DNA from: Bacillota bacterium
GTDB taxonomy: Bacteria > Bacillota > Clostridia > Acetivibrionales > DSM-1351
DNA: 42,888 nucleotides
Reading direction: 5' to 3'
NCBI GenBank assembly: GCA_023415305.1
Contig: JAEZKZ010000012.1
Coordinates: 1-42,888 of the forward strand
The position numbers were made by a program, and so were the translations under genes. Position 1 is the stretch's first letter. Every line of letters starts with the position of its first letter. The notes beneath the pieces are model-generated. The model made no database searches. It had not been told where the DNA came from and saw only the letters and a list, made by a program, of their open reading frames with translations. Positions 31,992 through 39,701 of the stretch are shown one piece after another.

Positions 31992-32405
31992 TTACTTTAT
32001 TCTGCTGATTGAAAGGTTTAATCTATAATTTCCGTATGGCAGCAAACCGTCCAGAAACTCTTCAAGCAGTTGGTGCCCTGCTGCTTCTACCTTAAGTTTG
32101 TAACAGCCATCACCGCTTATTCTATGTGCTTCTGTAATCATAATATTATCTCTGATAAATTTGTGAAAGGCAGCATGGTTATTTGACTGCATATAAACAG
32201 TTATGTAAGCGACTATATGCTGTCCAAGCTTAACCATATTGGTCTTAATTGTATAGCCTTCAATAACACCAAGCTTTTCAAGGCGGGTTATCCTGTTCCT
32301 GACAGCCTGGCCGGTCAAATGAACCAGATTTCCTATCTCTTGAAGCTGAATCCTCGAATTGCTTTGAAGTATTTTGATTATTTCTATATCAGTCTCATCA
32401 AACAT
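31992..32405 (-). CDS. Lrp/AsnC family regulator
   Basis: A 137-residue feast/famine regulator: an N-terminal winged helix (SRIQLQEIGNLVHLTGQAVRNRITRLEKLGVIEGY, in part, about residues 17-51) and a C-terminal RAM domain (AYITVYMQSN, ITEAHRISGDGCYKLKVEA). Family members bind amino acids and act as dimers to octamers. ATG at 32405 follows GAGAGG. A perfect 14-bp inverted repeat lies 40-75 bp upstream and is its likely own operator. Which amino acid it senses cannot be read. Confidence 0.9.
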   Translation of the reverse strand: MFDETDIEIIKILQSNSRIQLQEIGNLVHLTGQAVRNRITRLEKLGVIEGYTIKTNMVKLGQHIVAYITVYMQSNNHAAFHKFIRDNIMITEAHRISGDGCYKLKVEAAGHQLLEEFLDGLLPYGNYRLNLSISRIK

Positions 32406-32443
32406 AAGTATAACCTCTCAAATAATCAGCTATTAAAACTATA

Positions 32444-32480
32444 AAATAATTAGTTATTACAATCTCATAACTAATTATTT
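32444..32480. promoter_or_regulatory. 14-bp inverted repeat upstream of the Lrp gene
   Basis: AAATAATTAGTTAT (32444-32457) and its exact reverse complement (32467-32480), 9 bp apart. Placed between the Lrp gene and the divergent hydrolase gene; AT-rich dyads of this kind suit Lrp binding. Confidence 0.55.
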
Positions 32481-32627
32481 ACTTAACTCAACTATTTCTG
32501 AAACAACTCTTGTATTATGAAAGTATAACAGGCTTATCTCTTTAGGCATTAAAGTACAATCTGCTCTATAATGATATTGGAAAATTTTATATTGTTTAGT
32601 ATATCATATTGAAAGGAAGATAAATAT

Positions 32628-33392
32628 ATGAACTTTAGATTAGTAAGGCATGCAATGATACTGCTTTCGATTAATAACAAGACTTTACTGGTTGACCCCA
32701 TTTTGTCCGAAAAAGGGAGCCTTGAACCTGTTGAGGGTGTGAAAAACCAAAACCGGAATCCCCTGGTTGAGATTTCAGTACCTTTGGATACTTTATCGTC
32801 CTGTGATGCAATTCTGATTACCCACACTCATCGGGATCACTTTGATGCTAAAGCCGCTGAATTTCTTCCAAAGGAAAAGAAAATATTCTGTCAGCCCGAA
32901 GACAGGGAAAGACTGTTAGATTATGGTTTTAAGGATGTTATCGCAGTAGACGACCAGTTGGAATGGGAGGGCATCAACATAGCCAGAACTCCTGCCCGAC
33001 ACGGTTACGGGGTTGTGGCTATGAAGCTTGCACCTGTGTCGGGCTTCGTGTTACGCGGTCCCAAGGAGCCCTCAGTATACATTGCCGGAGATAGCGTATT
33101 TTACACCGGTACAAAGAAGGTATTGGCGAAATATAAGCCCGATATAGTAATCTGTAACGCCGGCGAAGCAACCTTATCCACCGGAAGGCCGATCACCATG
33201 GGAATAAAGGATATAGCTCAAATCCACGAGCAGGCTCCTTCTGCCAAGATAGTCGCTGTCCACATGGAAGCCTGGAATCATTGCGTACTCACAAGGGAAG
33301 CCCTTGGCAAATACGTTTCGGAGAACAGACTTCAAGATGTAGTATTGATACCTTCCGACGGACAAGAAATTTGCTTTGCAAAGCTGCTTTAA
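32628..33392 (+). CDS. metallo-beta-lactamase-fold hydrolase (UlaG-like)
   Basis: A 254-residue cytoplasmic metallohydrolase with the MBL fold. Zinc ligands: THTHRDHFD (about residue 65), PARHGYG, the Asp of YIAGDSVFYTG, and the C-terminal VHMEAWNHC. The shape matches the UlaG/YtkL-like subgroup with unknown substrates. AAAGGAAG precedes the ATG. It is divergent from the Lrp gene across the 14-bp inverted repeat, so Lrp control is possible. Downstream is a group of GC-rich stem-loops including a likely terminator. Confidence 0.85.
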   Translation: MNFRLVRHAMILLSINNKTLLVDPILSEKGSLEPVEGVKNQNRNPLVEISVPLDTLSSCDAILITHTHRDHFDAKAAEFLPKEKKIFCQPEDRERLLDYGFKDVIAVDDQLEWEGINIARTPARHGYGVVAMKLAPVSGFVLRGPKEPSVYIAGDSVFYTGTKKVLAKYKPDIVICNAGEATLSTGRPITMGIKDIAQIHEQAPSAKIVAVHMEAWNHCVLTREALGKYVSENRLQDVVLIPSDGQEICFAKLL

Positions 33393-33416
33393 TGCCCGTT
33401 CCAATTACTCTGTCTT

Positions 33417-33521
33417 TGCTCGCAAATTATCTTGTTCGCTAGGGGGCACTACTGCCCCCTTCGACGAAACACTTTGTGTTTCTGAGCACCCCTGCTACAC
33501 CGGAAAGGGGAATCCCCTTTT
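33417..33521 (+). repeat. stem-loop cluster after the hydrolase gene
   Basis: TGCTC (33417-33421) can pair with GAGCA (33484-33488), enclosing two hairpins: AGGGGGCA/TGCCCCCT (33441-33460) and GAAACAC/GTGTTTC (33466-33482). A further AAAGGGG-AAT-CCCCTTT (33504-33520) ends in TTTT and may be the terminator of the hydrolase gene. The segment is more GC-rich than its surroundings. No gene is supported in 33393-33772. Confidence 0.5.
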
Positions 33522-33659
33522 CAATCCCCGCGTCTATGAACTTATCTATATGGAATATTTTTTAGTGTACTTGCTCGACCTAAGTTATATTATCACATTC
33601 AAAGAATAGAAAACATATAAATTCCTATACGCCAGGAAATTGTTTTCTGATATATGCAT

Positions 33660-33706
33660 AAAAGGGTAGGAAAAGGCTCTTCAGAAGAACATTTTCTTAC
33701 CCTTTT
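33660..33706. terminator. bidirectional terminator before the VOC gene end
   Basis: AAAAGGGTA pairs with TACCCTTTT, continued by GAAAA/TTTTC after a mismatch, with TCTTC/GAAGA inside. T-runs on both strands. It can stop the VOC gene (minus) and any plus-strand read-through. Confidence 0.75.
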
Positions 33707-33772
33707 GCTATTAGTTATTGTTTTACTATTAGTTTGTGTAGTATACCTTAACAATCCGATTGGTCGATACAG

Positions 33773-34159
33773 TTACTCGGTTATTTCAACACGGTTTCCG
33801 TCGGGGTCGGCAACACAGCTTTCAAAATAACCGTCACCGGTCACTCTTGGAGGACTGTAAAGTTCATATCCGTCCGACACAATTCTTTCTGTAAGGTTTC
33901 TAACCGTCTCGCTGTCTCCAACCGAAAAAGCAATATGACTCCAACCGTTTACCTTATCCATTACAGAACGTTGTTCAAGTTCGGTATGGTGCATAATCTC
34001 AAGGTTGGCTCCGCCTTCAAACGTCAGAAAGTAGCTTGAAAAACCTTTAGTATTCTTATACATAGAGTTACTTTTACCACCGAAATATTTGACGTAGTAA
34101 TCCCTGGACCTTTCAAGATCGGTAGTATACACTGCAACATGAGTAATTTTTATATTCAT
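33773..34159 (-). CDS. VOC family protein (glyoxalase/bleomycin-resistance fold)
   Basis: A 128-residue single VOC domain made of two beta-alpha-beta3 units. Likely metal ligands: His in KITHVAVYT, a Glu in ANLEIMHH, His in GWSHIAFSV, and the terminal Glu in DPDGNRVEITE; this His/Glu pattern resembles glyoxalase I and related lyases. ATG at 34159 follows GGGAG by 7 nt; an upstream in-frame start at 34213 has no ribosome site. A short perfect repeat TTAAGAAA/TTTCTTAA (34213-34231) lies upstream and may be an operator. The gap 34160-34440 holds no gene. Confidence 0.85.
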   Translation of the reverse strand: MNIKITHVAVYTTDLERSRDYYVKYFGGKSNSMYKNTKGFSSYFLTFEGGANLEIMHHTELEQRSVMDKVNGWSHIAFSVGDSETVRNLTERIVSDGYELYSPPRVTGDGYFESCVADPDGNRVEITE

Positions 34160-34440
34160 AGTAATTCTCCCTTCAATTCTGAACAAATATAAATTAAATA
34201 AATCTGGTGTCATTAAGAAAATGTTTCTTAAACAAGTTCAGTTTTAGAAAGAACTATAAAAATTCTCCTTGAATTATGTAGGAACTGGAAAAGTTCATAG
34301 AGCTTTTGCACACCTACCAGCTTAACACGAAAGCTATTAAATTTCCCATAACAGCTTCGTATCAAAGTAACAATTTCGATAGGGTTGAATTGTCTATCTG
34401 TATACATATATGCTTCTCCGAAGTAAGTTATTTACACCTT

Positions 34441-34891
34441 CTAAACTTCAACATAATAAATACTGGATTCCTCTCCCCAGGGGTGATAACCTGATCCGAC
34501 ATATTTAAAACCAAAATGCTCATAATATCCAACAAGGTCGGTACACAAATAAACGCTCAAATCCGCCTTTTCCAGCATCCTGCTTGGCCTGTTCCAGCAA
34601 TAAGCCTCCATAGGCATGGCCTCTGTAGCTTTCCTCAATAAATACCGCGCATACCCAGGGGTAAAGGTCCATCCTACTGATAAAATCATTGGTGATAAGT
34701 CCTGCACAGCCTGCAATTCTTTCGCCATCCATTAGCAGATACCATTGAGGCAGTGGTGCTTTTGCTCCTATACAATGTGTAATACAGTCCTCATACACCA
34801 TCATATTGCTTTCATTTCCCCACTTGCTCTGAAAATACTTTATTGCCCTATCTTTATATTCCGGTCTTTTCTTAACTGAAATGATATTCAT
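34441..34891 (-). pseudogene. GNAT acetyltransferase interrupted by a frameshift
   Basis: Two overlapping frames together make one GNAT protein of about 150 residues. The first (start ATG at 34891) runs from MNIISVKKRPEYKDRA through the acetyl-CoA motif YRGHAYGGLLLEQAKQDAG to GGFERLF, then enters unrelated VYRPCWIL and a stop. The second frame continues the fold as YLCTDLVGYYEHFGFKYVG to the stop at 34441. The break is at about 34545-34555. Restoring the frame needs two extra bases (or loss of one) near CGTTTATTTG. It could be a real recent pseudogene or a sequencing error. Without repair the product would lack the C-terminal strand. A possible -10 TATAAT is at 34934-34939. Confidence 0.8.
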
Positions 34892-35024
34892 ATCCGTTTT
34901 CCTCAATCCATTTATCCAAGCACAACCATTTACATTATATCATACGGATGAACGATTTTAACTTACTTGTTTTTTTCACCAATGCATAAATGTCATTATT
35001 TCACAATGTATTATGAGCTTTATT

Positions 35025-35711
35025 CTACTCATCCAGCTTTGATCTCTTATAAAGAAATACATAAAACCCTGCGGCTATAAGCAGATTGATTAAACAAATA
35101 ATAATTGCTTCTGTATTCCATTTCTGCCCACTTATCAAGTATGATACCTGCTGTCCGAAGAGAAACTTTGATATACTTTCCAGTCCCTTATTAAAATAGG
35201 AAAGCATGGGTAGAAATGAGAAAATCAATCCCAGTGGTACTGCCAGACCGTTAGCTGCACTGGGGCTCTTTGAAAAAGTCCCAATGCTCATCCCTATCAG
35301 TATGGATATAACACTGCCGAGTAATCCTGCTGAATAAAATAAACCGATATTCATAGAGCTTTCATGTGACATAAAAATAAAAGAGCTTCCGGTAATACAA
35401 GTCAAAAGAATTACAAATATCGCAGTACTAAGAAAAAATCCCAAAGATGAAATACCTGACATTCTTAGAACACGAAGTGTATTCTTGGATTTTTCTTCAG
35501 CAATCATGTTGGATGTGACAACGATAGGTGTAAATATGAAATGCATGGTAGCAAACACTGCTATAAAAAACGTCATCTCAGCACCTAACGATTGAGACAT
35601 GACAAAGCTGACAACAGGATAAACTATAAACAGTACCAGTACCTCAAAATTCCTTGTGATGTCCTTAAAGTTCTTAGCCAGTATTGCAGTCATGTGATTT
35701 ATCTGAATCAT
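35025..35711 (-). CDS. ABC-2 type transporter permease
   Basis: A 228-residue membrane protein with six hydrophobic segments, typical of ABC-2 permeases: an N-terminal HMTAILAKNFKDITRN amphipathic stretch, then a coupling loop AEEKSKNTLRVLRMSG between TM helices 2 and 3, and a closing YVFLYKRSKLDE. It overlaps the ATPase gene by 4 nt (ATGA). It is the last gene of the LytTR / DUF3021 / ATPase / permease unit. The exported substrate is unknown. Confidence 0.88.
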   Translation of the reverse strand: MIQINHMTAILAKNFKDITRNFEVLVLFIVYPVVSFVMSQSLGAEMTFFIAVFATMHFIFTPIVVTSNMIAEEKSKNTLRVLRMSGISSLGFFLSTAIFVILLTCITGSSFIFMSHESSMNIGLFYSAGLLGSVISILIGMSIGTFSKSPSAANGLAVPLGLIFSFLPMLSYFNKGLESISKFLFGQQVSYLISGQKWNTEAIIICLINLLIAAGFYVFLYKRSKLDE

Positions 35712-36553
35712 ACGTTCAAACCCCTTCCGGTTAATTTCATAAATACTGTTTCAAGGTTGGGCTCTGAGGAATGAATGGCTTCCACCCTTTCCTCACTGAA
35801 ATAGGAGGCTATTTCCTCTGCAGAACCGGAGTTATTTGGGAGTGTGACTGACTCGCCATTCTTTAATATAATTTGAATCATGTTATCCTTATTATGCTTT
35901 CTGCATAGTTCTTCAGGCACACCATATTCCACAATTTTTCCTTCGTTCAACAATGCAATGTTATCGCAAAGCTTATAAGCCTCTTCCATGTTGTGAGTTG
36001 TAAGAAAAATAGTTGTTCCGTTGTTTTTTAGTTCTGTAAGATATTGATGGATTTCCTCTGCCGTTGCAGGGTCCAAGCCGCTGGTGGGCTCATCAAGGAA
36101 AAGTATTTTGGGGCTATGTAAAACTGCCCTCGCAAGTAATAATCTCTGTTTCATTCCCTTTGACAATCGGCCGGCAGGGGTTTTTAATGCTTTGGATAAG
36201 CCAACCCTGTTAAGCACTGAGTAAATTGTTTCATTATCGACCTTGAATATTCGTGCAAATAGTTTCATATTATCAAAGGAACTGAGTCTTTCATATACTC
36301 CGCAATTGTCCAAGACCATTCCAACCTTCTCGTAGATTTCGTTGCCCAGGCGGCTGCAGTCCTCACCTAATACAGCTGCATGTCCCTGATATTTTAGTTG
36401 TCCGGTTAGTATTCTTATAAGTGTAGTCTTTCCTGCACCTGAAGGCCCCAGTAAGCCAAAAAGTTCTCCACAGCCCACCGAAAGGCTTATATTATCCAAA
36501 ACTACCTTTTCTCCGAAAGATTTATTCAAATTCCCCACATCAATACTGTTCAT
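35708..36553 (-). CDS. ABC transporter ATP-binding protein
   Basis: A 281-residue ATPase subunit. Walker A GPSGAGKTT, signature LSKGMKQRL, Walker B ILFLDEPTSGLDP and the switch His in LTTHNMEEA are all intact. After the ATPase core there is a C-terminal extension of about 70 residues (MIQIILKNGESVTLP to LTGRGLNV), as in many antibiotic-type exporters. ATG at 36553 follows GGAGG by 6 nt and lies inside the end of the DUF3021 gene (14-nt overlap). Coupled to the permease at its other end. Likely controlled by the LytTR protein of the same operon. Confidence 0.92.
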   Translation of the reverse strand: MNSIDVGNLNKSFGEKVVLDNISLSVGCGELFGLLGPSGAGKTTLIRILTGQLKYQGHAAVLGEDCSRLGNEIYEKVGMVLDNCGVYERLSSFDNMKLFARIFKVDNETIYSVLNRVGLSKALKTPAGRLSKGMKQRLLLARAVLHSPKILFLDEPTSGLDPATAEEIHQYLTELKNNGTTIFLTTHNMEEAYKLCDNIALLNEGKIVEYGVPEELCRKHNKDNMIQIILKNGESVTLPNNSGSAEEIASYFSEERVEAIHSSEPNLETVFMKLTGRGLNV

Positions 36554-37037
36554 CTCCATCCTCCAATCCATGTTCTTTACGATACTTTTTGAAGCCTTGG
36601 TCAATTCTTTTATTTTCAAGCTTTATTTTGAGAGTCACAACTAATAGACTTAACCCGAAAAAGATTCCGTAGGTTATCAGAAATCCGCACCAGGCACTAA
36701 CATTATTAAGAGGAAACCACGAAAACACGCCTGCAAAAAAGGCTATAATCGGAATTACAGATAATGCCATACCTACTGTTCTCCATAATGCCATCATATG
36801 TTTGAATAATTTGTCTGAAAACCAAAAAACTTTTGAGCATTCCATGACCAGAGAAGCAAGTAAAAACTGAAAAATTGTATCTACTCCAATTCCTTCACTT
36901 CCAAACTTATAAAGCGTTGATATTTCGCTGGCATCCTTGCCAAAAAAATTGGCCGAAAATGCAATACAAATTACCATAATGGAAAAAGTAATAACCGCCT
37001 CTGAAAAAAAACTAAAAATTGTAAACCTTTTCTCCAT
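36540..37037 (-). CDS. DUF3021 membrane protein
   Basis: A 165-residue membrane protein with four hydrophobic helices (about residues 12-30, 50-70, 83-105, 112-135) and a charged C-terminal tail. This matches DUF3021, a family regularly encoded beside single-domain LytTR regulators. In LytTR regulatory systems of streptococci a membrane protein keeps the LytTR protein inactive; a similar job here is inference. ATG at 37037 follows GAGG by 5 nt, immediately after the lytTR stop; a GTG at 37043 is an alternative. Confidence 0.8.
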   Translation of the reverse strand: MEKRFTIFSFFSEAVITFSIMVICIAFSANFFGKDASEISTLYKFGSEGIGVDTIFQFLLASLVMECSKVFWFSDKLFKHMMALWRTVGMALSVIPIIAFFAGVFSWFPLNNVSAWCGFLITYGIFFGLSLLVVTLKIKLENKRIDQGFKKYRKEHGLEDGDEQY

Positions 37038-37039
37038 TT

Positions 37040-37480
37040 TCACCTCACCCCCAGTTTCTTTTTTACAAATGGTGCATACTGTCTGGAAACATATAATTTC
37101 TCACCGTTGCTCATGGTTAGCAGAATTCTGCCGTCAATATCCGATTTTAATGCTTTTATCTGTTCGAAATTGATAATACACGATTTATTCGCCCTGAAAA
37201 ATTCCGTTCCGTCCAATTGTGCTTCCAGCTCGTATAAGCGCAGGGAAGATTCATAAACCTCAGTCTTGGTATAAAGAAATGTCTTTTTATCCACTGTGTC
37301 TATATATAGAATTTTACTTATGTCCAAGATATGTATCTGACCGTTTTTTTCCCCGGTAATTTTCATATCCATAACCCTTACCAGAGAAACCAGCCTTTCT
37401 ATTTCCGGTGTCAGCTGGCTGCAGGTAATACTTATCTCTGTTTCTGATAAGCTGCTGTCGGTCCGAATATTTATCTTCAT
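37040..37480 (-). CDS. LytTR-domain transcriptional regulator
   Basis: A 146-residue DNA-binding protein with a C-terminal LytTR domain (about residues 45-145): KNGQIHILDISKILYIDTVDKKTFLYT, in part, then FFRANKSCIINFEQIKAL and LYVSRQYAPFVKKKLG. No receiver domain, so it is not a normal response regulator. GGGGGTC precedes the ATG. Two 9-bp direct repeats of LytTR type lie just upstream of its own -10 box, so it likely controls its own operon, together with the DUF3021 protein. Confidence 0.92.
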   Translation of the reverse strand: MKINIRTDSSLSETEISITCSQLTPEIERLVSLVRVMDMKITGEKNGQIHILDISKILYIDTVDKKTFLYTKTEVYESSLRLYELEAQLDGTEFFRANKSCIINFEQIKALKSDIDGRILLTMSNGEKLYVSRQYAPFVKKKLGVR

Positions 37481-37534
37481 TTTCTGACCCCCATTTCATT
37501 TCTATAATATTCTGGGTAACTGTTTATTTCAAGC

Positions 37535-37573
37535 ATTATAAACCAAGTTGCAGATAATTGGTATCAAGTTGCA
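37535..37573 (-). promoter_or_regulatory. LytTR-regulated promoter
   Basis: Minus strand TATAAT (37535-37540) with no good -35. In its place, two exact CAAGTTGCA repeats (plus strand 37544-37552 and 37565-37573) are 12 bp apart, a 21-bp period. LytTR proteins bind pairs of 9-bp direct repeats with 12-bp spacing, so this is a strong operator for the adjacent regulator. Confidence 0.78.
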
Positions 37574-37666
37574 AAAATAGACCGGTGAAGTAGATACACT
37601 CAAATTATTACATATGAATATTATATATGTAAGTAGTAGATACTGTCTTCTATGGAGGAATGAAAT

Positions 37667-37840
37667 ATGAATGAGTTGCAAGCACTTTTAAATGATATAG
37701 AAAAATTGCGTGAAAATTTACATGACATTATTAATCAAAAAAACGGTATTAACCTGACTGACCCGGAAATTATAGCAGCCAGTGAAATTCTAAATGCAGC
37801 TATTACTAAATATAACGAAATAATAAATAAAAAGAAATAA
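37667..37840 (+). CDS. Spo0E-like sporulation regulatory peptide
   Basis: A 57-residue protein read directly from the sequence: it begins MNELQALLNDIEKLRENLHD and ends EIINKKK. It consists of two predicted helices with a turn, and the second helix carries ASEILNAAITKYN, close to the Spo0E-family motif (S-x-x-LD-x-x-I-x-x-Y). Spo0E proteins dephosphorylate Spo0A-P and delay sporulation. The Asp usual in that motif is Asn here, which may weaken catalysis. GGAGG lies 8 nt before the ATG. It is divergent from the lytTR operon, with an 8-bp inverted repeat TTACATAT/ATATGTAA (37608-37632) upstream, and a strong terminator follows. Confidence 0.82.
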   Translation: MNELQALLNDIEKLRENLHDIINQKNGINLTDPEIIAASEILNAAITKYNEIINKKK

Positions 37841-37904
37841 TTGTTACTCATATTATATCGGACATTGTCATTATTATATCGTATTCTCAATAAGATGTTT
37901 TATA

Positions 37905-37940
37905 GAAAACCCCCAAACATAAGTGTTTGAGGGTTTTCTT
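37905..37940. terminator. bidirectional terminator
   Basis: GAAAACCC, a mismatch and CAAACA pair with TGTTTG and GGGTTTTC around a 4-nt loop (14 bp plus one mismatch). It lies between the convergent spo0E-like gene and the secreted-protein operon and serves both. Confidence 0.85.
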
Positions 37941-38051
37941 GGCATAGCTCTTTGTCAAATCCAAAAGAGCTGTCCACTTTTATAAATAGAAATTGTTATT
38001 TTAAGAGGAATTTGCAATAGTTTCTTCCGCCTCTAGCCGCTCTTATGATGA

Positions 38052-39638
38052 CTATGACCCTACCCCCGTATAGGCCACACCGGGTTCAATAACCGCCTGC
38101 CCGGCTGAACCATCCCAGTACACATTGAATTGTGATGCCGTGCCAGTGAGCTTCTGTGCAAATTCACGCAGTTGAATATAGTTGGTATCTCCGTCAATTA
38201 GCCGGGCGTCAGCGAAGGTAAAGACTTCGCCGTTCATCTTGAACTTCGTGCTGCTCTTTCGGACATTGGTTGTCCTTTGAAGCTTGGTTTCAGTAACTGT
38301 GCCATTGTACGGCTTGCTAGGTTCAATAACTGCATACTTACCATCCCATCCCACATCGAACTGTGCAGGGGTGCCATTCAGCATGGCAGCAATCGCGCGG
38401 AGCTGTAAGTAATTGCTCCCGTTTATGCTGTACACAGCAGTAACTGATACGGGCTTGCCATTCATAACAAAATTGGTCTTACTTGGCACAGCGTTGACGG
38501 CTGCAGGGACCGGAGCAGGAGTGGGCTTCGGAGTGGCCGTTGCAGGCTTTGGCTTAACAGCCCCATCCGGTGCCTCGGTGGCGTAGAACGTGAACTCAGC
38601 ATTACCGGGAGCATCCATATTTGTATGTGTCCACAGAATAACAGGGGTTCCTAATTCGTTTTTCCCCCCGGAGGCATTGAGTACCATTCTGGTATCAGTA
38701 GGCGGACGCAGGCTGTACTTTTCCCGGTCTTCTAAGCCGGTATTTTCGGTGTAGGTGTTCCAAAGATACGGGCTATTCACCGCCTTTACCCGTACTCCGT
38801 CTGTTATGGTGTCAGCGATTCCCAAATACCTTCCGTCGGCCATTCTCAAGGTTATTTGATTATTTCCTTTGTTTTCAACATATAACTCCCGGGTTCCGTC
38901 TGTGGATGCGTTCCAGTAGTTGAGTTCCGCATTGCCTGAAGCGTCTATGTTTAGAGTTCGCGATTTGTTTGTGGGGTAGTACAAATTGAGGCCGTACCAA
39001 CCGTTTTTTGGAGTTTTGGCAGTGCCGGGGGCAGGTTTGGATGGGTCGCTGGTGGGGATAAAGCGGAACTCTCCATGTTTTGGGGCATCTAAATTGCCTT
39101 GGGTTACCCCATTCCAGGTGCGTGCATGTCTCCACATAATAATGGGGGTTCCGTCAGAGTTTTTCTCCCCGGAGGCATTCATTACATATAAGTCATGCTC
39201 CCTTGCACGCAGGCTCCAAATATCATTGTTGTTTTCACTTGTGAGTACCCAATGATAAAGATAATAGCCGTCCTTAGCATCAACAGCCTTTACCCGGGCA
39301 CCATTTATCCATTTGTCTTCGGTAAAATATTCCGTTGTACCTTCCTGTGCCTGTTTATATTCCGGGACTTCTAGTCCCAAGTATTTTCCGTCCTTGGTCT
39401 GCAAGGTAAATCCATTGGTTCCCCTAAATTGAACAAGGTACCTTGCATTTCCCTCTGCATTATTGGTTTTGTCACGTAATTCCACGTTGCCATTGGCATC
39501 TATATTGACATAATTGCCCATAACGCGGAGATAGTACCAGCCGTCCTTAAGTTCCGCTTTGGCTGCCGTCACAGTTACCGACAAGAGGGTCAGCGTCATG
39601 GACATAATTATCATGATGCTCAAAAATCGCGTTTTCAT
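38052..39638 (-). CDS. secreted protein: two beta-trefoil-like modules plus copper-amine-oxidase N-terminal-type repeats
   Basis: A 528-residue exported protein. Signal peptide: MKTRFLSIMIIMSMTL to about residue 28. Then two homologous modules of about 170 residues (DGWYYLRVMGNYVNIDANGNVEL and NGWYGLNLYYPTNKSRTLNIDA, each in part), both ending in an NASG-K-GTP-ILW-DAP-EF-F motif. A Pro/Thr/Ala-rich linker (KPKPATATPKPTPAPVPA) leads to two copies of the copper-amine-oxidase N-terminal-like fold (VMNGKPVSVTAVYSINGSNYLQLR, in part, and KMNGEVFTFADARLIDGDTNYIQLR, in part), a common non-catalytic wall-associated repeat in clostridia. ATG at 39638 follows GGAGG by 8 nt. Probably a surface or extracellular binding protein; the ligand is unknown. 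Confidence 0.8.
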   Translation of the reverse strand: MKTRFLSIMIIMSMTLTLLSVTVTAAKAELKDGWYYLRVMGNYVNIDANGNVELRDKTNNAEGNARYLVQFRGTNGFTLQTKDGKYLGLEVPEYKQAQEGTTEYFTEDKWINGARVKAVDAKDGYYLYHWVLTSENNNDIWSLRAREHDLYVMNASGEKNSDGTPIIMWRHARTWNGVTQGNLDAPKHGEFRFIPTSDPSKPAPGTAKTPKNGWYGLNLYYPTNKSRTLNIDASGNAELNYWNASTDGTRELYVENKGNNQITLRMADGRYLGIADTITDGVRVKAVNSPYLWNTYTENTGLEDREKYSLRPPTDTRMVLNASGGKNELGTPVILWTHTNMDAPGNAEFTFYATEAPDGAVKPKPATATPKPTPAPVPAAVNAVPSKTNFVMNGKPVSVTAVYSINGSNYLQLRAIAAMLNGTPAQFDVGWDGKYAVIEPSKPYNGTVTETKLQRTTNVRKSSTKFKMNGEVFTFADARLIDGDTNYIQLREFAQKLTGTASQFNVYWDGSAGQAVIEPGVAYTGVGS

Positions 39639-39701
39639 ATGGGTTTCCTCCAAAATTGTTTTCTTCATATCTTTACATTATCTTCTACAAAAAAAACAGT
39701 A

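Noticed and set aside
33376..33609. 77-codon open frame after the metallohydrolase gene
   Set aside because: It overlaps the end of that gene and crosses several GC-rich hairpins, with no ribosome site.
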